DNA of 6,594 nt from JAAYZM01 sp964510785 (GTDB lineage Bacteria > Actinomycetota > Actinomycetes > Actinomycetales > Cellulomonadaceae): contig CAZECM010000133.1 of NCBI GenBank assembly GCA_964510785.1, forward strand, positions 1 to 6,594, given 5' to 3'. The first letter of the stretch is position 1; each line of letters opens with the position of its first letter. Shown here piece by piece: positions 1-5,252 of the stretch. The notes beneath the pieces are model-generated. The model was not told the origin of the DNA, ran no database searches, and worked only from the letters and a program-made list of their open reading frames with translations. Made by a program: the position numbers and the translations under genes.

Positions 1-1
1 C

Positions 2-145
2 CCCGAGAACCGGATCGCCGACCATCGCACGGGCTACAAGGCCTACAACCTCGACGCCGTGCTCGACGGCGACCTCGAGCCGGTCATCCGCTCGGCCATC
101 GAGGCCGACGAGACGGCCCAGCTCGCGGCGGCCAGCGAGGCCTGA
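2..145 (+). CDS. prfA: Peptide chain release factor 1 (RF1), C-terminal end only
   Basis: Only the last 47 codons and the TGA stop lie in the window; the 5' part, including the GGQ and PxT regions, is upstream of base 1. The visible residues PENRIADHRTGYKAYNLD followed by DAVLDGDLEPVI match the conserved C-terminal segment of RF1, where the NR-DHRTGY block is characteristic and RF2 differs. RF1 recognises UAA and UAG in the ribosomal A site and triggers peptide release in the cytoplasm. The next gene, prmC, encodes the enzyme that methylates the GGQ glutamine of this protein, which supports the call. The last codons (GCCAGCGAGG) also supply the GAGG ribosome binding site of prmC at 137-140. 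The gene is partial because of the window edge, not broken. Confidence 0.93.
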   Translation, partial: PENRIADHRTGYKAYNLDAVLDGDLEPVIRSAIEADETAQLAAASEA

Positions 146-146
146 G

Positions 147-1103
147 GTGGCGGGTGACCCCGACGCCGGGCTGACGACTGCTCGGTTGCGCGAGCTCGTC
201 CGTGGGGCGGAGTCGATCCTCGCGGCCGCGGGCGTGCCGTCGCCGCGCCACGACGCCGAGGCGCTCGCCGCGTGGTGCCTCGGGGTGCCGCGCCTCGAGT
301 GGTTCCGCCTGCCGGGCGGCGACGAGCCCGTCGCCGCGGCCTTCCCGCCCGGGGCCGCCGACGAGTTCCTCGCCGAGTTCGCCGAGGCCGTCGAGCGCCG
401 CCGCACGCGCGAGCCGCTCCAGCGCATCCTCGGGTACACCGTCTTCCGTCAGGTCACGGTCGAGGTCGTCGACGACGTCTTCGTACCCCGGCCCGAGACG
501 GAGGTGGTCGCGCAGGTCGCGATCGACGAGGCCGCGCGCGTGCGGGCGGCGGGAGGCGTGCCGCTCGTCGTCGACCTGTGCTGCGGCGCGGGAGTCATCG
601 GCATCAGCGTCGACGTCGAGGTGCCGGGCTCGCGCGTCGTCGCCGTGGACGCCTCGATCGAGGCCGTGCGGGCGACGACGGCGAACGCCGCGCGGGTGGG
701 CTCGCTCACGCAGCGCACCCTCCTCGGGGACGTCCGGGACGCCGGCCTGCTCGCGGAGCTCGACGGGGAGGTCGACGTCGTCGTCGCCAACCCGCCGTAC
801 ATCCCGCCCGATGCCGAGCCGCACGACCCCGAGGTGCGTGACCACGACCCCGACCTCGCCCTCTACGGGGGCGGCATCGACGGCCTCGAGGTGCCGCGGT
901 CCGTCATGGCCGCCGCCGCCCGGCTGCTGCGCCCCGGTGGCTTGTTCGTCATGGAGCACGCCGAGGTGCAGGCGTCCGCCGTCCGGGCCCGGCTCGAGCG
1001 CACGGGGGCGTTCGAGGAGATCACGACCCGCGTCGACCTCACCGGGCGCGACCGCATGGTCGTCGCGCGCCGGACGGCGGACGTGGAACACTCGCCGTCG
1101 TGA
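147..1103 (+). CDS. prmC: Peptide chain release factor N5-glutamine methyltransferase PrmC (HemK family)
   Basis: This 318-residue protein should transfer a methyl group from S-adenosylmethionine to the glutamine of the GGQ motif of RF1 and RF2, which speeds termination. Visible family marks are PLQRILG near residue 90, VPRPETE at 113-119 and the catalytic substrate-binding NPPY at 215-218. An actinobacterial VRDHDPDLAL block follows NPPY. The N-terminal ~80 residues are the helical domain that holds the release factor. SAM motif I is DLCCGAG at 143-149, so the first glycine of the usual D-x-G-x-G-x-G is a cysteine. The GTG start lies 1 base after the prfA stop with GAGG at 137-140, 6 bases upstream. 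The length is slightly above the usual ~280 residues. The motifs and the prfA neighbour make PrmC much more likely than a ribosomal protein L3 methyltransferase or a DNA methylase. Confidence 0.93.
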   Translation: MAGDPDAGLTTARLRELVRGAESILAAAGVPSPRHDAEALAAWCLGVPRLEWFRLPGGDEPVAAAFPPGAADEFLAEFAEAVERRRTREPLQRILGYTVFRQVTVEVVDDVFVPRPETEVVAQVAIDEAARVRAAGGVPLVVDLCCGAGVIGISVDVEVPGSRVVAVDASIEAVRATTANAARVGSLTQRTLLGDVRDAGLLAELDGEVDVVVANPPYIPPDAEPHDPEVRDHDPDLALYGGGIDGLEVPRSVMAAAARLLRPGGLFVMEHAEVQASAVRARLERTGAFEEITTRVDLTGRDRMVVARRTADVEHSPS

Positions 1104-1762
1104 GCCCGATCCTCGACGCGACCGACCCGCACGGCTGGGGGACCGCCCTCGACGAGGCCGTCAACGCGGTCCAGCGGGGTGCGCTCGTCGTCCTGCCCAC
1201 GGACACCGTGTACGGCATCGGAGCGGATGCCTTCACCCCCGAGGCGGTCGCCGCGCTCCTCGCGGCCAAGGGACGTGGCCGGCAGATGCCGCCGCCCGTG
1301 CTCGTGGGCGACGCGCGCACGCTCGACGGCCTCGCGCGTGACGTGCCCGACGGCGTGCGCGCCCTCGTCGAGCGCTTCTGGCCCGGCGGTCTGACCGTCA
1401 TCTGCCACGCCCAGCCCTCGCTCGCGTGGGACCTCGGCGAGACGCACGGCACCGTCGCGCTCCGGCAACCGGACCACCCCGCGGCGCTCGCGCTGCTCGC
1501 CCGCACGGGGCCGCTCGCCGTGTCGAGCGCCAACCGCACGGGCGAGGCGGCGGCGACCACGGCAGACGGTGCCCGCGACCAGCTCGGCGACTCGGTCGCG
1601 GTCTACCTCGACGGGGGGACCTCGCCCGGTGGCCTGGCCTCCGCGATCGTCGACGCGACGGGGCCCGTACTGCGGCTCGTGCGCTCCGGGGCCGTCTCGC
1701 TCGACGAGCTGCGCGAGGTCACCGAGGTGCTCGGGCCCGACGAGGGGAGCAGCGCCTCGTGA
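1100..1762 (+). CDS. L-threonylcarbamoyladenylate synthase (YrdC/Sua5 domain, TsaC-size)
   Basis: The predicted enzyme condenses L-threonine, bicarbonate and ATP to threonylcarbamoyl-AMP, the first step of the t6A37 modification of ANN-decoding tRNAs in the cytoplasm. The 220 residues carry the YrdC-domain marks: PTDTVYGIGADA at 33-44, a basic K57-x-R59 segment followed by MPPPVLVGD, and SSAN at 142-145, all of which line the nucleotide and threonine pocket. The C-terminal part, SAIVDATG then VLRLVRSGAVS, is also typical. The size fits a YrdC domain with a short tail, so the extra C-terminal domain of full Sua5 (about 340 residues in all) is absent. The GTG start overlaps the prmC stop by 4 bases (GTGA). 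The only nearby purine run is GGA at 1085-1087, so translation probably depends on coupling to prmC. No separate promoter is visible. Confidence 0.92.
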   Translation: MSPILDATDPHGWGTALDEAVNAVQRGALVVLPTDTVYGIGADAFTPEAVAALLAAKGRGRQMPPPVLVGDARTLDGLARDVPDGVRALVERFWPGGLTVICHAQPSLAWDLGETHGTVALRQPDHPAALALLARTGPLAVSSANRTGEAAATTADGARDQLGDSVAVYLDGGTSPGGLASAIVDATGPVLRLVRSGAVSLDELREVTEVLGPDEGSSAS

Positions 1763-2925
1763 GGGCCTACGTGCTCGTCGTCCTCATCGCGGCGGCCGTG
1801 ACGTTCCTCGTCACGCCCGTCGTGCGCCGACTGGCCCTGCGTACGGGCGCCATCACGGCGGTGCGCAGCCGCGACGTCCACACGGCACCCACCCCCCGCC
1901 TCGGTGGGCTCGCGATGCTCGTGGGGATCGCCGTCGCGACGGTCGTGGCGAGCAAGCTCACCTTCCTGAGCGGCGTCTTCGCGACGTCCGCGTCCCCGCT
2001 GGGTCTCGCCGTGCCCTGGGCCGTCCTCATCAGCGCGGGCCTCGTCTGCCTGCTCGGCATGGCGGACGACATCTGGGACCTGGACTGGATGACGAAGCTC
2101 GTGGCGCAGGTGCTCGCGGCCGGCTTCATGGCGTGGAACGGGGTCCAGCTGTACTCGTTGCCGATCGGGGGCATCACGATCGCCTCCTCGCGCACGTGGC
2201 TCTTCCTGACGATCCTGCTCGTGGTCATCGCGATGAACGCCGTGAACTTCGTCGACGGCCTCGACGGGCTCGCCGCCGGTGTCATCGCGATCGGTGGGGG
2301 CGCGTTCTTCGTCTACACGTACCTGCTCACGCTCAACGCGAGCAGCGAGGACTACTCGAACGTCGCGAGCCTCATCATCGCGTGCCTCGTGGGGGCGTGC
2401 CTCGGCTTCCTGCCGCACAACCTGTACCCCGCACGCATCTTCATGGGCGACTCGGGCTCGATGGTGATCGGCCTCGTGATCGCGGCGGCGGCCATCATCG
2501 TCACGGGGCAGATCAACCCCGCGATCGTCTCCGAGCGGCAGGCGATCCCGGCGTTCCTGCCGATCGTGCTGCCCATCGCCGTGCTCGTGCTCCCGTTGCT
2601 CGACATGGGGCTCGCCGTCGTGCGACGACTGCTCGCCGGGAAGTCACCGTTCCACGCCGACCGCATGCACCTGCACCACCGCATGCTCCAGCTCGGGCAC
2701 TCCCACCGGCGTGCCGTGTTCGTGCTGTACATGTGGACGGCGCTCATCGCGTTCCCCCTCGCGCTCCTCGTCGTGTGGTCCCTGCCGGCCGTGCTCACCG
2801 TGCTCGCCATCGGGACCGTCGTCGTCGTCGCCCTGACCCTCGGCCCGCTGCGGGGGACGCGGCGGGCGCGCAAGATCTCGGCGGCACAGCCCGCCCCTGA
2901 CGTCAAGGAAGAGGCCGCACCATGA
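1759..2925 (+). CDS. wecA: Undecaprenyl-phosphate GlcNAc-1-phosphate transferase (WecA/Rfe/TagO, MraY family)
   Basis: This 388-residue polytopic membrane enzyme should transfer GlcNAc-1-phosphate from UDP-GlcNAc to a polyprenyl phosphate carrier, opening synthesis of envelope glycans; in mycobacteria the Rfe homologue starts the arabinogalactan linker. All the family motifs are present: DVHTAPTPRLGG at 39-50, the Mg-binding MADDIWDLDW at 101-110, NAVNFVDGLDGLAAG at 160-174, MGDSGS at 229-234 and the UDP-sugar loop HADRMHLHHRML at 299-310. About eleven hydrophobic segments are spread over the length, and the tail after ~365 is charged. The HxHHR loop separates it from MraY proper, which uses UDP-MurNAc-pentapeptide. 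The same frame is open far upstream, but I choose the GTG at 1759: it overlaps the previous stop (GTGA), begins directly at the first membrane helix, and has AGGGGAG at 1743-1749, 9 bases upstream. The polymer made in this organism cannot be read from the sequence. Confidence 0.92.
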   Translation: MRAYVLVVLIAAAVTFLVTPVVRRLALRTGAITAVRSRDVHTAPTPRLGGLAMLVGIAVATVVASKLTFLSGVFATSASPLGLAVPWAVLISAGLVCLLGMADDIWDLDWMTKLVAQVLAAGFMAWNGVQLYSLPIGGITIASSRTWLFLTILLVVIAMNAVNFVDGLDGLAAGVIAIGGGAFFVYTYLLTLNASSEDYSNVASLIIACLVGACLGFLPHNLYPARIFMGDSGSMVIGLVIAAAAIIVTGQINPAIVSERQAIPAFLPIVLPIAVLVLPLLDMGLAVVRRLLAGKSPFHADRMHLHHRMLQLGHSHRRAVFVLYMWTALIAFPLALLVVWSLPAVLTVLAIGTVVVVALTLGPLRGTRRARKISAAQPAPDVKEEAAP

Positions 2926-3407
2926 CCGAGCCCACCGACCTGCCCGTGCCCGAGGGCGGCACACCGCCCGCGAGCGCGGCCGAGGGCGCGTTCCGCTCCG
3001 CGCTGCGCGACCTGCTCGTCTTCCTCCCGGTGCTCGCCGTCGTCGGCTCCGTCGTCGGCTACCTCGTGGCGGGCCTGCCCGGGGTGTGGTCGGCGCTCAT
3101 GGGTGCCGGCGTCGTCCTCATCTTCTCGGGGACCACCGTCGTGTCGATGCTGCGCACGACCCGGAGCGACGCCGCGGCCTTCGCCGGTGTGGTCCTCGGC
3201 CTCTGGCTCGCCAAGTTCGCCGCGGTGCTGGTCATCGTCATCGCGCTGCGGCCCCTGGACTTCTACGACAAGCCCGTCTTCGGGATCGTCGTCATCATCG
3301 GCGCCGTCGGCGCGATCGCCCTCGACATGCGGGCCGTCCAGCGTGCGCGGGTGCCCTATCTTGAGCCCAAAGACCCTGGCGCGGGTCCGAGCAACCCTCC
3401 CGCGTAG
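2922..3407 (+). CDS. Four-helix membrane protein in the AtpI position of the ATP synthase locus
   Basis: This 161-residue protein has a soluble, Pro/Glu-rich N-terminus of about 28 residues and four hydrophobic segments at roughly 31-51, 55-77, 86-109 and 119-135. A polar tail rich in proline, glycine and basic residues follows. It sits between wecA and atpB, where actinobacteria usually have a poorly conserved AtpI-like gene (Rv1303 in M. tuberculosis). AtpI proteins elsewhere are thought to help assemble the c-ring or supply Mg; I infer a related role from position and topology only, since no diagnostic residue is visible. The ATG overlaps the wecA stop as ATGA and has AGGAAGAGG at 2906-2914, giving a good ribosome binding site. 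The last ~18 codons use TAT, CTT, AAA and CCT, which are rare in this GC-rich setting, possibly because the DNA there also carries control signals for atpB. Confidence 0.75.
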   Translation: MTEPTDLPVPEGGTPPASAAEGAFRSALRDLLVFLPVLAVVGSVVGYLVAGLPGVWSALMGAGVVLIFSGTTVVSMLRTTRSDAAAFAGVVLGLWLAKFAAVLVIVIALRPLDFYDKPVFGIVVIIGAVGAIALDMRAVQRARVPYLEPKDPGAGPSNPPA

Positions 3408-3415
3408 GTTAGGCT
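3405..3415 (+). promoter_or_regulatory. Possible -10 element(s) for the atp genes
   Basis: Two overlapping hexamers, TAGGTT (3405-3410) and TAGGCT (3410-3415), fit the actinobacterial housekeeping -10 pattern TAGGNT/TANNNT. They lie at the stop codon of the atpI-like gene and would give a leader of about 90-110 bases before atpB. No convincing -35 hexamer sits 16-19 bases upstream; TTGAGC at 3361 is too far away. The stretch is the least GC-biased part of the neighbourhood. The call is weak, and atpB may simply be read through from the upstream genes. Confidence 0.25.
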
Positions 3416-3450
3416 TCATCCCGTCCCACGAAGGCCTGGCGCCTCAAGCG

Positions 3451-3477
3451 ATGCCGCACTTCTCGCAAGAGAACTGA
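3451..3477 (+). other. Possible 8-codon leader ORF with an internal GCAA-loop hairpin
   Basis: ATG at 3451 opens the short frame MPHFSQEN and ends at TGA 3475-3477, about 36 bases before the nearest atpB start candidate. Inside it, TTCTC (3460-3464) pairs perfectly with GAGAA (3469-3473) around GCAA, a GNRA tetraloop closed by C-G. There is no good ribosome binding site close to the ATG, so translation of the ORF is doubtful. The hairpin could act in the atpB leader RNA, but a stem of 5 base pairs may also be chance. Confidence 0.2.
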
Positions 3478-3502
3478 CGAGCGCGCTCGCGCCTAGACCC
3501 CA

Positions 3503-3506
3503 GGAG
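3503..3506 (+). promoter_or_regulatory. Ribosome binding site pointing to a CTG start for atpB
   Basis: GGAG (in CCAGGAGCACACCCTG) is the only good Shine-Dalgarno sequence before atpB. It lies 6 bases before the in-frame CTG at 3513 but 27 bases before the GTG at 3534. This spacing favours initiation at 3513 if a CTG start is used; otherwise atpB has an unusually poor site. Confidence 0.4.
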
Positions 3507-3533
3507 CACACCCTGTTCAGGTTCGCGACGCCA

Positions 3534-4331
3534 GTGCTGCTTGCCGCCGACGCCGGCGAAGGCGGCGGGTTCCACCCGCCCACGATCGCCGACTTCTTCC
3601 CGGCGCCGTTCCTGTTCGACGGGACCCTCGTCGAGTTCAACCGGATGCAGCTCGTCCGCCTCATCGCGGCGATCGCCGTGGTGCTCTTCTTCGTGCTCGC
3701 GGCGCGCAGGGCCAAGGTCGTCCCCGGCAAGCTGCAGAGCCTCGCCGAGCTGGTCGTCACGTTCGTCAAGGTGAACATCGCCGAGGACATCATCGGCAAG
3801 GAGAAGGGCGGCAAGTACGCCGCGTTCCTGACCACGATCTTCGCGGCGATCCTGTTCTTCAACCTCACCGGCATCGTGCCGTTCCTGAACATCGCCGGCA
3901 CCTCGCTCATCGGACTGCCCGTGATCCTCGCGGCGTGGGTCTACTTCATGTACCTCGGCGCGGGGGTGCGCCAGCACGGCGTCGGCGGCTTCCTCAAGAC
4001 GAGCCTGTTCCCGCCCGGTGTGCCGCCGTTCCTGTACGTGCTGCTGACGCCCGTGGAGTTCCTCACGGTCTTCATCCTGCGGCCCGCGACGCTCGCGCTG
4101 CGACTCATGGCCAACATGGTCGCCGGTCACCTCATGCTCGTGCTGTGCTTCGGCGCGACCCACTACTTCCTCCTCGAGGCCGTCCCGGCCATGAAGGGGT
4201 TCGGTGTCCTGACGCTCGTCGGCGGCATCGCCATCACGTTGTTCGAAGTCTTCGTCGCCACGCTCCAGGCCTACATCTTCGTCGTCCTGGCGGCGGTGTA
4301 CCTGAGCCTCTCGGTCGCCGAGGAACACTGA
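3534..4331 (+). CDS. atpB: F1Fo ATP synthase subunit a
   Basis: Subunit a forms the two proton half-channels against the c-ring in the membrane part of ATP synthase. The 265 residues contain several membrane helices (the first about 40-57, another about 96-120). The essential arginine is R190 in ALRLMANM, matching E. coli R210. N194 and Q245 match E. coli N214 and Q252. H199 and E238 occupy the places of E. coli E219 and H245, the swapped pair also seen in mitochondria. The start is uncertain. GTG 3534 is the first standard start, but it has only AGG at 3519-3521, 12 bases upstream. An in-frame CTG at 3513 would add 7 residues and lies 6 bases after a clear GGAG at 3503-3506. atpE follows after an 82-base gap. 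Confidence 0.95.
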   Translation: MLLAADAGEGGGFHPPTIADFFPAPFLFDGTLVEFNRMQLVRLIAAIAVVLFFVLAARRAKVVPGKLQSLAELVVTFVKVNIAEDIIGKEKGGKYAAFLTTIFAAILFFNLTGIVPFLNIAGTSLIGLPVILAAWVYFMYLGAGVRQHGVGGFLKTSLFPPGVPPFLYVLLTPVEFLTVFILRPATLALRLMANMVAGHLMLVLCFGATHYFLLEAVPAMKGFGVLTLVGGIAITLFEVFVATLQAYIFVVLAAVYLSLSVAEEH

Positions 4332-4342
4332 TCCACTGAACC

Positions 4343-4360
4343 GGGTCCCGCACGGGGCCC
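4343..4360 (+). other. Stem-loop between atpB and atpE
   Basis: GGGTCCC (4343-4349) can pair with GGGGCCC (4354-4360) over 7 base pairs with one U-G wobble, closing a 4-base GCAC loop. It starts 11 bases after the atpB stop. There is no U-run after it, so it is not a classic terminator. A position just before the gene for the most abundant subunit suggests mRNA processing, stability or partial attenuation, which is inference. A second, weaker inverted repeat, CCGG-TCAA-CCGG, lies at 4376-4387. Confidence 0.4.
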
Positions 4361-4397
4361 ACACCACGAAGACTCCCGGTCAACCGGCCGGGGGCCC

Positions 4398-4407
4398 AAA
4401 GGAAGGA
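4398..4407 (+). promoter_or_regulatory. Strong purine-rich ribosome binding site of atpE
   Basis: AAAGGAAGGA ends 6 bases before the GTG at 4414 and is followed by an A-rich AAAACC spacer. It is the best initiation region in the window and sits in an unusually A-rich, unstructured stretch. That suits the gene whose product is needed in about ten copies per enzyme. Confidence 0.7.
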
Positions 4408-4413
4408 AAAACC

Positions 4414-4665
4414 GTGGCACTTGCGGACACCACCACGATCCTTGCGGCCGCCGACGCGGTCTCGGGCAACATCGCCACCGTCGGCTATGGCCTCGCGGTG
4501 CTCGGCCCGGGTATCGGCCTCGGCATCCTGATCGGCAAGACCCTCGAGGGCATCGCCCGTCAGCCCGAGGCCTCCGGCCAGCTGCGCACGACGATGTTCA
4601 TCGGCATCGGCTTCGTCGAGGTGCTCGGTCTCCTCGGTCTGATCACCGGCTTCCTGTTCACGTGA
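4414..4665 (+). CDS. atpE: F1Fo ATP synthase subunit c (proteolipid ring)
   Basis: This is an 83-residue hairpin of two membrane helices joined by a polar loop; multiple copies form the rotating c-ring. Helix 1 carries the glycine packing motif GPGIGLG at 31-37, the loop has RQPE at 49-52, and helix 2 carries the ion-binding carboxylate E69. Compared with the Na-binding Ilyobacter ring (Q32, V63, E65, S66), the matching positions here are L36, F67, E69 and V70. The sodium ligands are therefore missing and the enzyme should use protons. The GTG start is well fixed by the site AAAGGAAGGA. The first ~15 residues (MALADTTTILAAADA) precede helix 1. The stop overlaps the atpF start by 4 bases (GTGA). 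Confidence 0.97.
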   Translation: MALADTTTILAAADAVSGNIATVGYGLAVLGPGIGLGILIGKTLEGIARQPEASGQLRTTMFIGIGFVEVLGLLGLITGFLFT

Positions 4666-5252
4666 GCACCGCCGCACTCCACGCGGCGGCCCTCGCGGCA
4701 GCGGAGACCGAGATCAAGGGCATCCAGCTGCTGCTGCCCGCCGCCTACGACATCATCTGGTCGATCGTCGTCCTGGTGATCATCGCGGTGCCCTTCTACA
4801 AGTACGCCCTGCCGAAGCTCAACGCGGTGCTCGAGGAGCGCGCCGAGCTGATCGAGGGTGGCATCGCGAAGGCGGCCGCAGCCCAGGAAGAGGCGGACGC
4901 CGCGCGCGAGGAGTACAAGGCACAGCTCGCCGAGGCACGCACCGAGGCCGCACGCATCCGCGAGGACGCGCGCGCCGAGGGTGGTGTGATCGTCGACGAG
5001 CTGCGGGCGAAGGCCCAGTCCGACGCGACCCGCATCGTCGAGAACGCCCAGCGGCAGATCGAGGCCGAGCGCCAGCAGGCGGTCGTCTCGCTGCGCTCGG
5101 AGGTCGGCGAGCTCGCGACCGAGCTCGCCTCGCGCATCGTGGGTGAGTCGCTCGCCGACTCGGCACGCCAGTCGCGCGTGATCGACCGGTTCCTCGACGA
5201 GCTGGAGACCTCGGCCGTCGAGGTCTCGGCCGGAGCGGAGCAGGTGGACTGA
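4662..5252 (+). CDS. atpF: F1Fo ATP synthase subunit b
   Basis: Subunit b is the peripheral stalk that links the membrane subunit a to F1 through delta and stops F1 from turning. In 196 residues it shows a single membrane helix at about 27-48 (AAYDIIWSIVVLVII and on), then a long charged, alanine- and glutamate-rich coiled coil from about 55 to 165. A variable C-terminus follows that would meet delta. Unlike mycobacteria, it is not fused to delta. The GTG start overlaps the atpE stop (GTGA) and has no Shine-Dalgarno sequence because it lies inside helix-2 codons of atpE, so it should be made by coupling to atpE. No other plausible start lies before the membrane helix. Only one b gene is visible, so a homodimer is likely unless a b' gene lies elsewhere. 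Confidence 0.95.
   Translation: MSTAALHAAALAAAETEIKGIQLLLPAAYDIIWSIVVLVIIAVPFYKYALPKLNAVLEERAELIEGGIAKAAAAQEEADAAREEYKAQLAEARTEAARIREDARAEGGVIVDELRAKAQSDATRIVENAQRQIEAERQQAVVSLRSEVGELATELASRIVGESLADSARQSRVIDRFLDELETSAVEVSAGAEQVD

Noticed and set aside
84..1091. Long open frame on the minus strand opposite prmC
   Set aside because: It is antisense to a gene with full family motifs; its product is a low-complexity R/D/G/E-rich string typical of GC-rich shadow frames.
1426..1758. N-terminal extension of wecA in the same open frame
   Set aside because: The extension overlaps the Sua5-like gene, reads as arginine-rich noise, and the GTG at 1759 has a good ribosome binding site directly before the first membrane helix.
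3361..3366. TTGAGC as a -35 box
   Set aside because: It lies 38 bases before TAGGTT, far from the 16-19 base spacing, and no -10 is found at the correct distance.
3478..3489. 12-base perfect palindrome CGAGCGCGCTCG as an operator
   Set aside because: It is made of GC repeats common in such a genome, is isolated, and matches no operator I know.
4343..4360. Rho-independent terminator after atpB
   Set aside because: No U-run follows the stem, and atpE, which must be co-expressed, begins shortly after.
3444..4367. Long minus-strand open frame opposite atpB
   Set aside because: It mirrors atpB codons, is rich in D, E, R and H without any domain, and has no credible start context.
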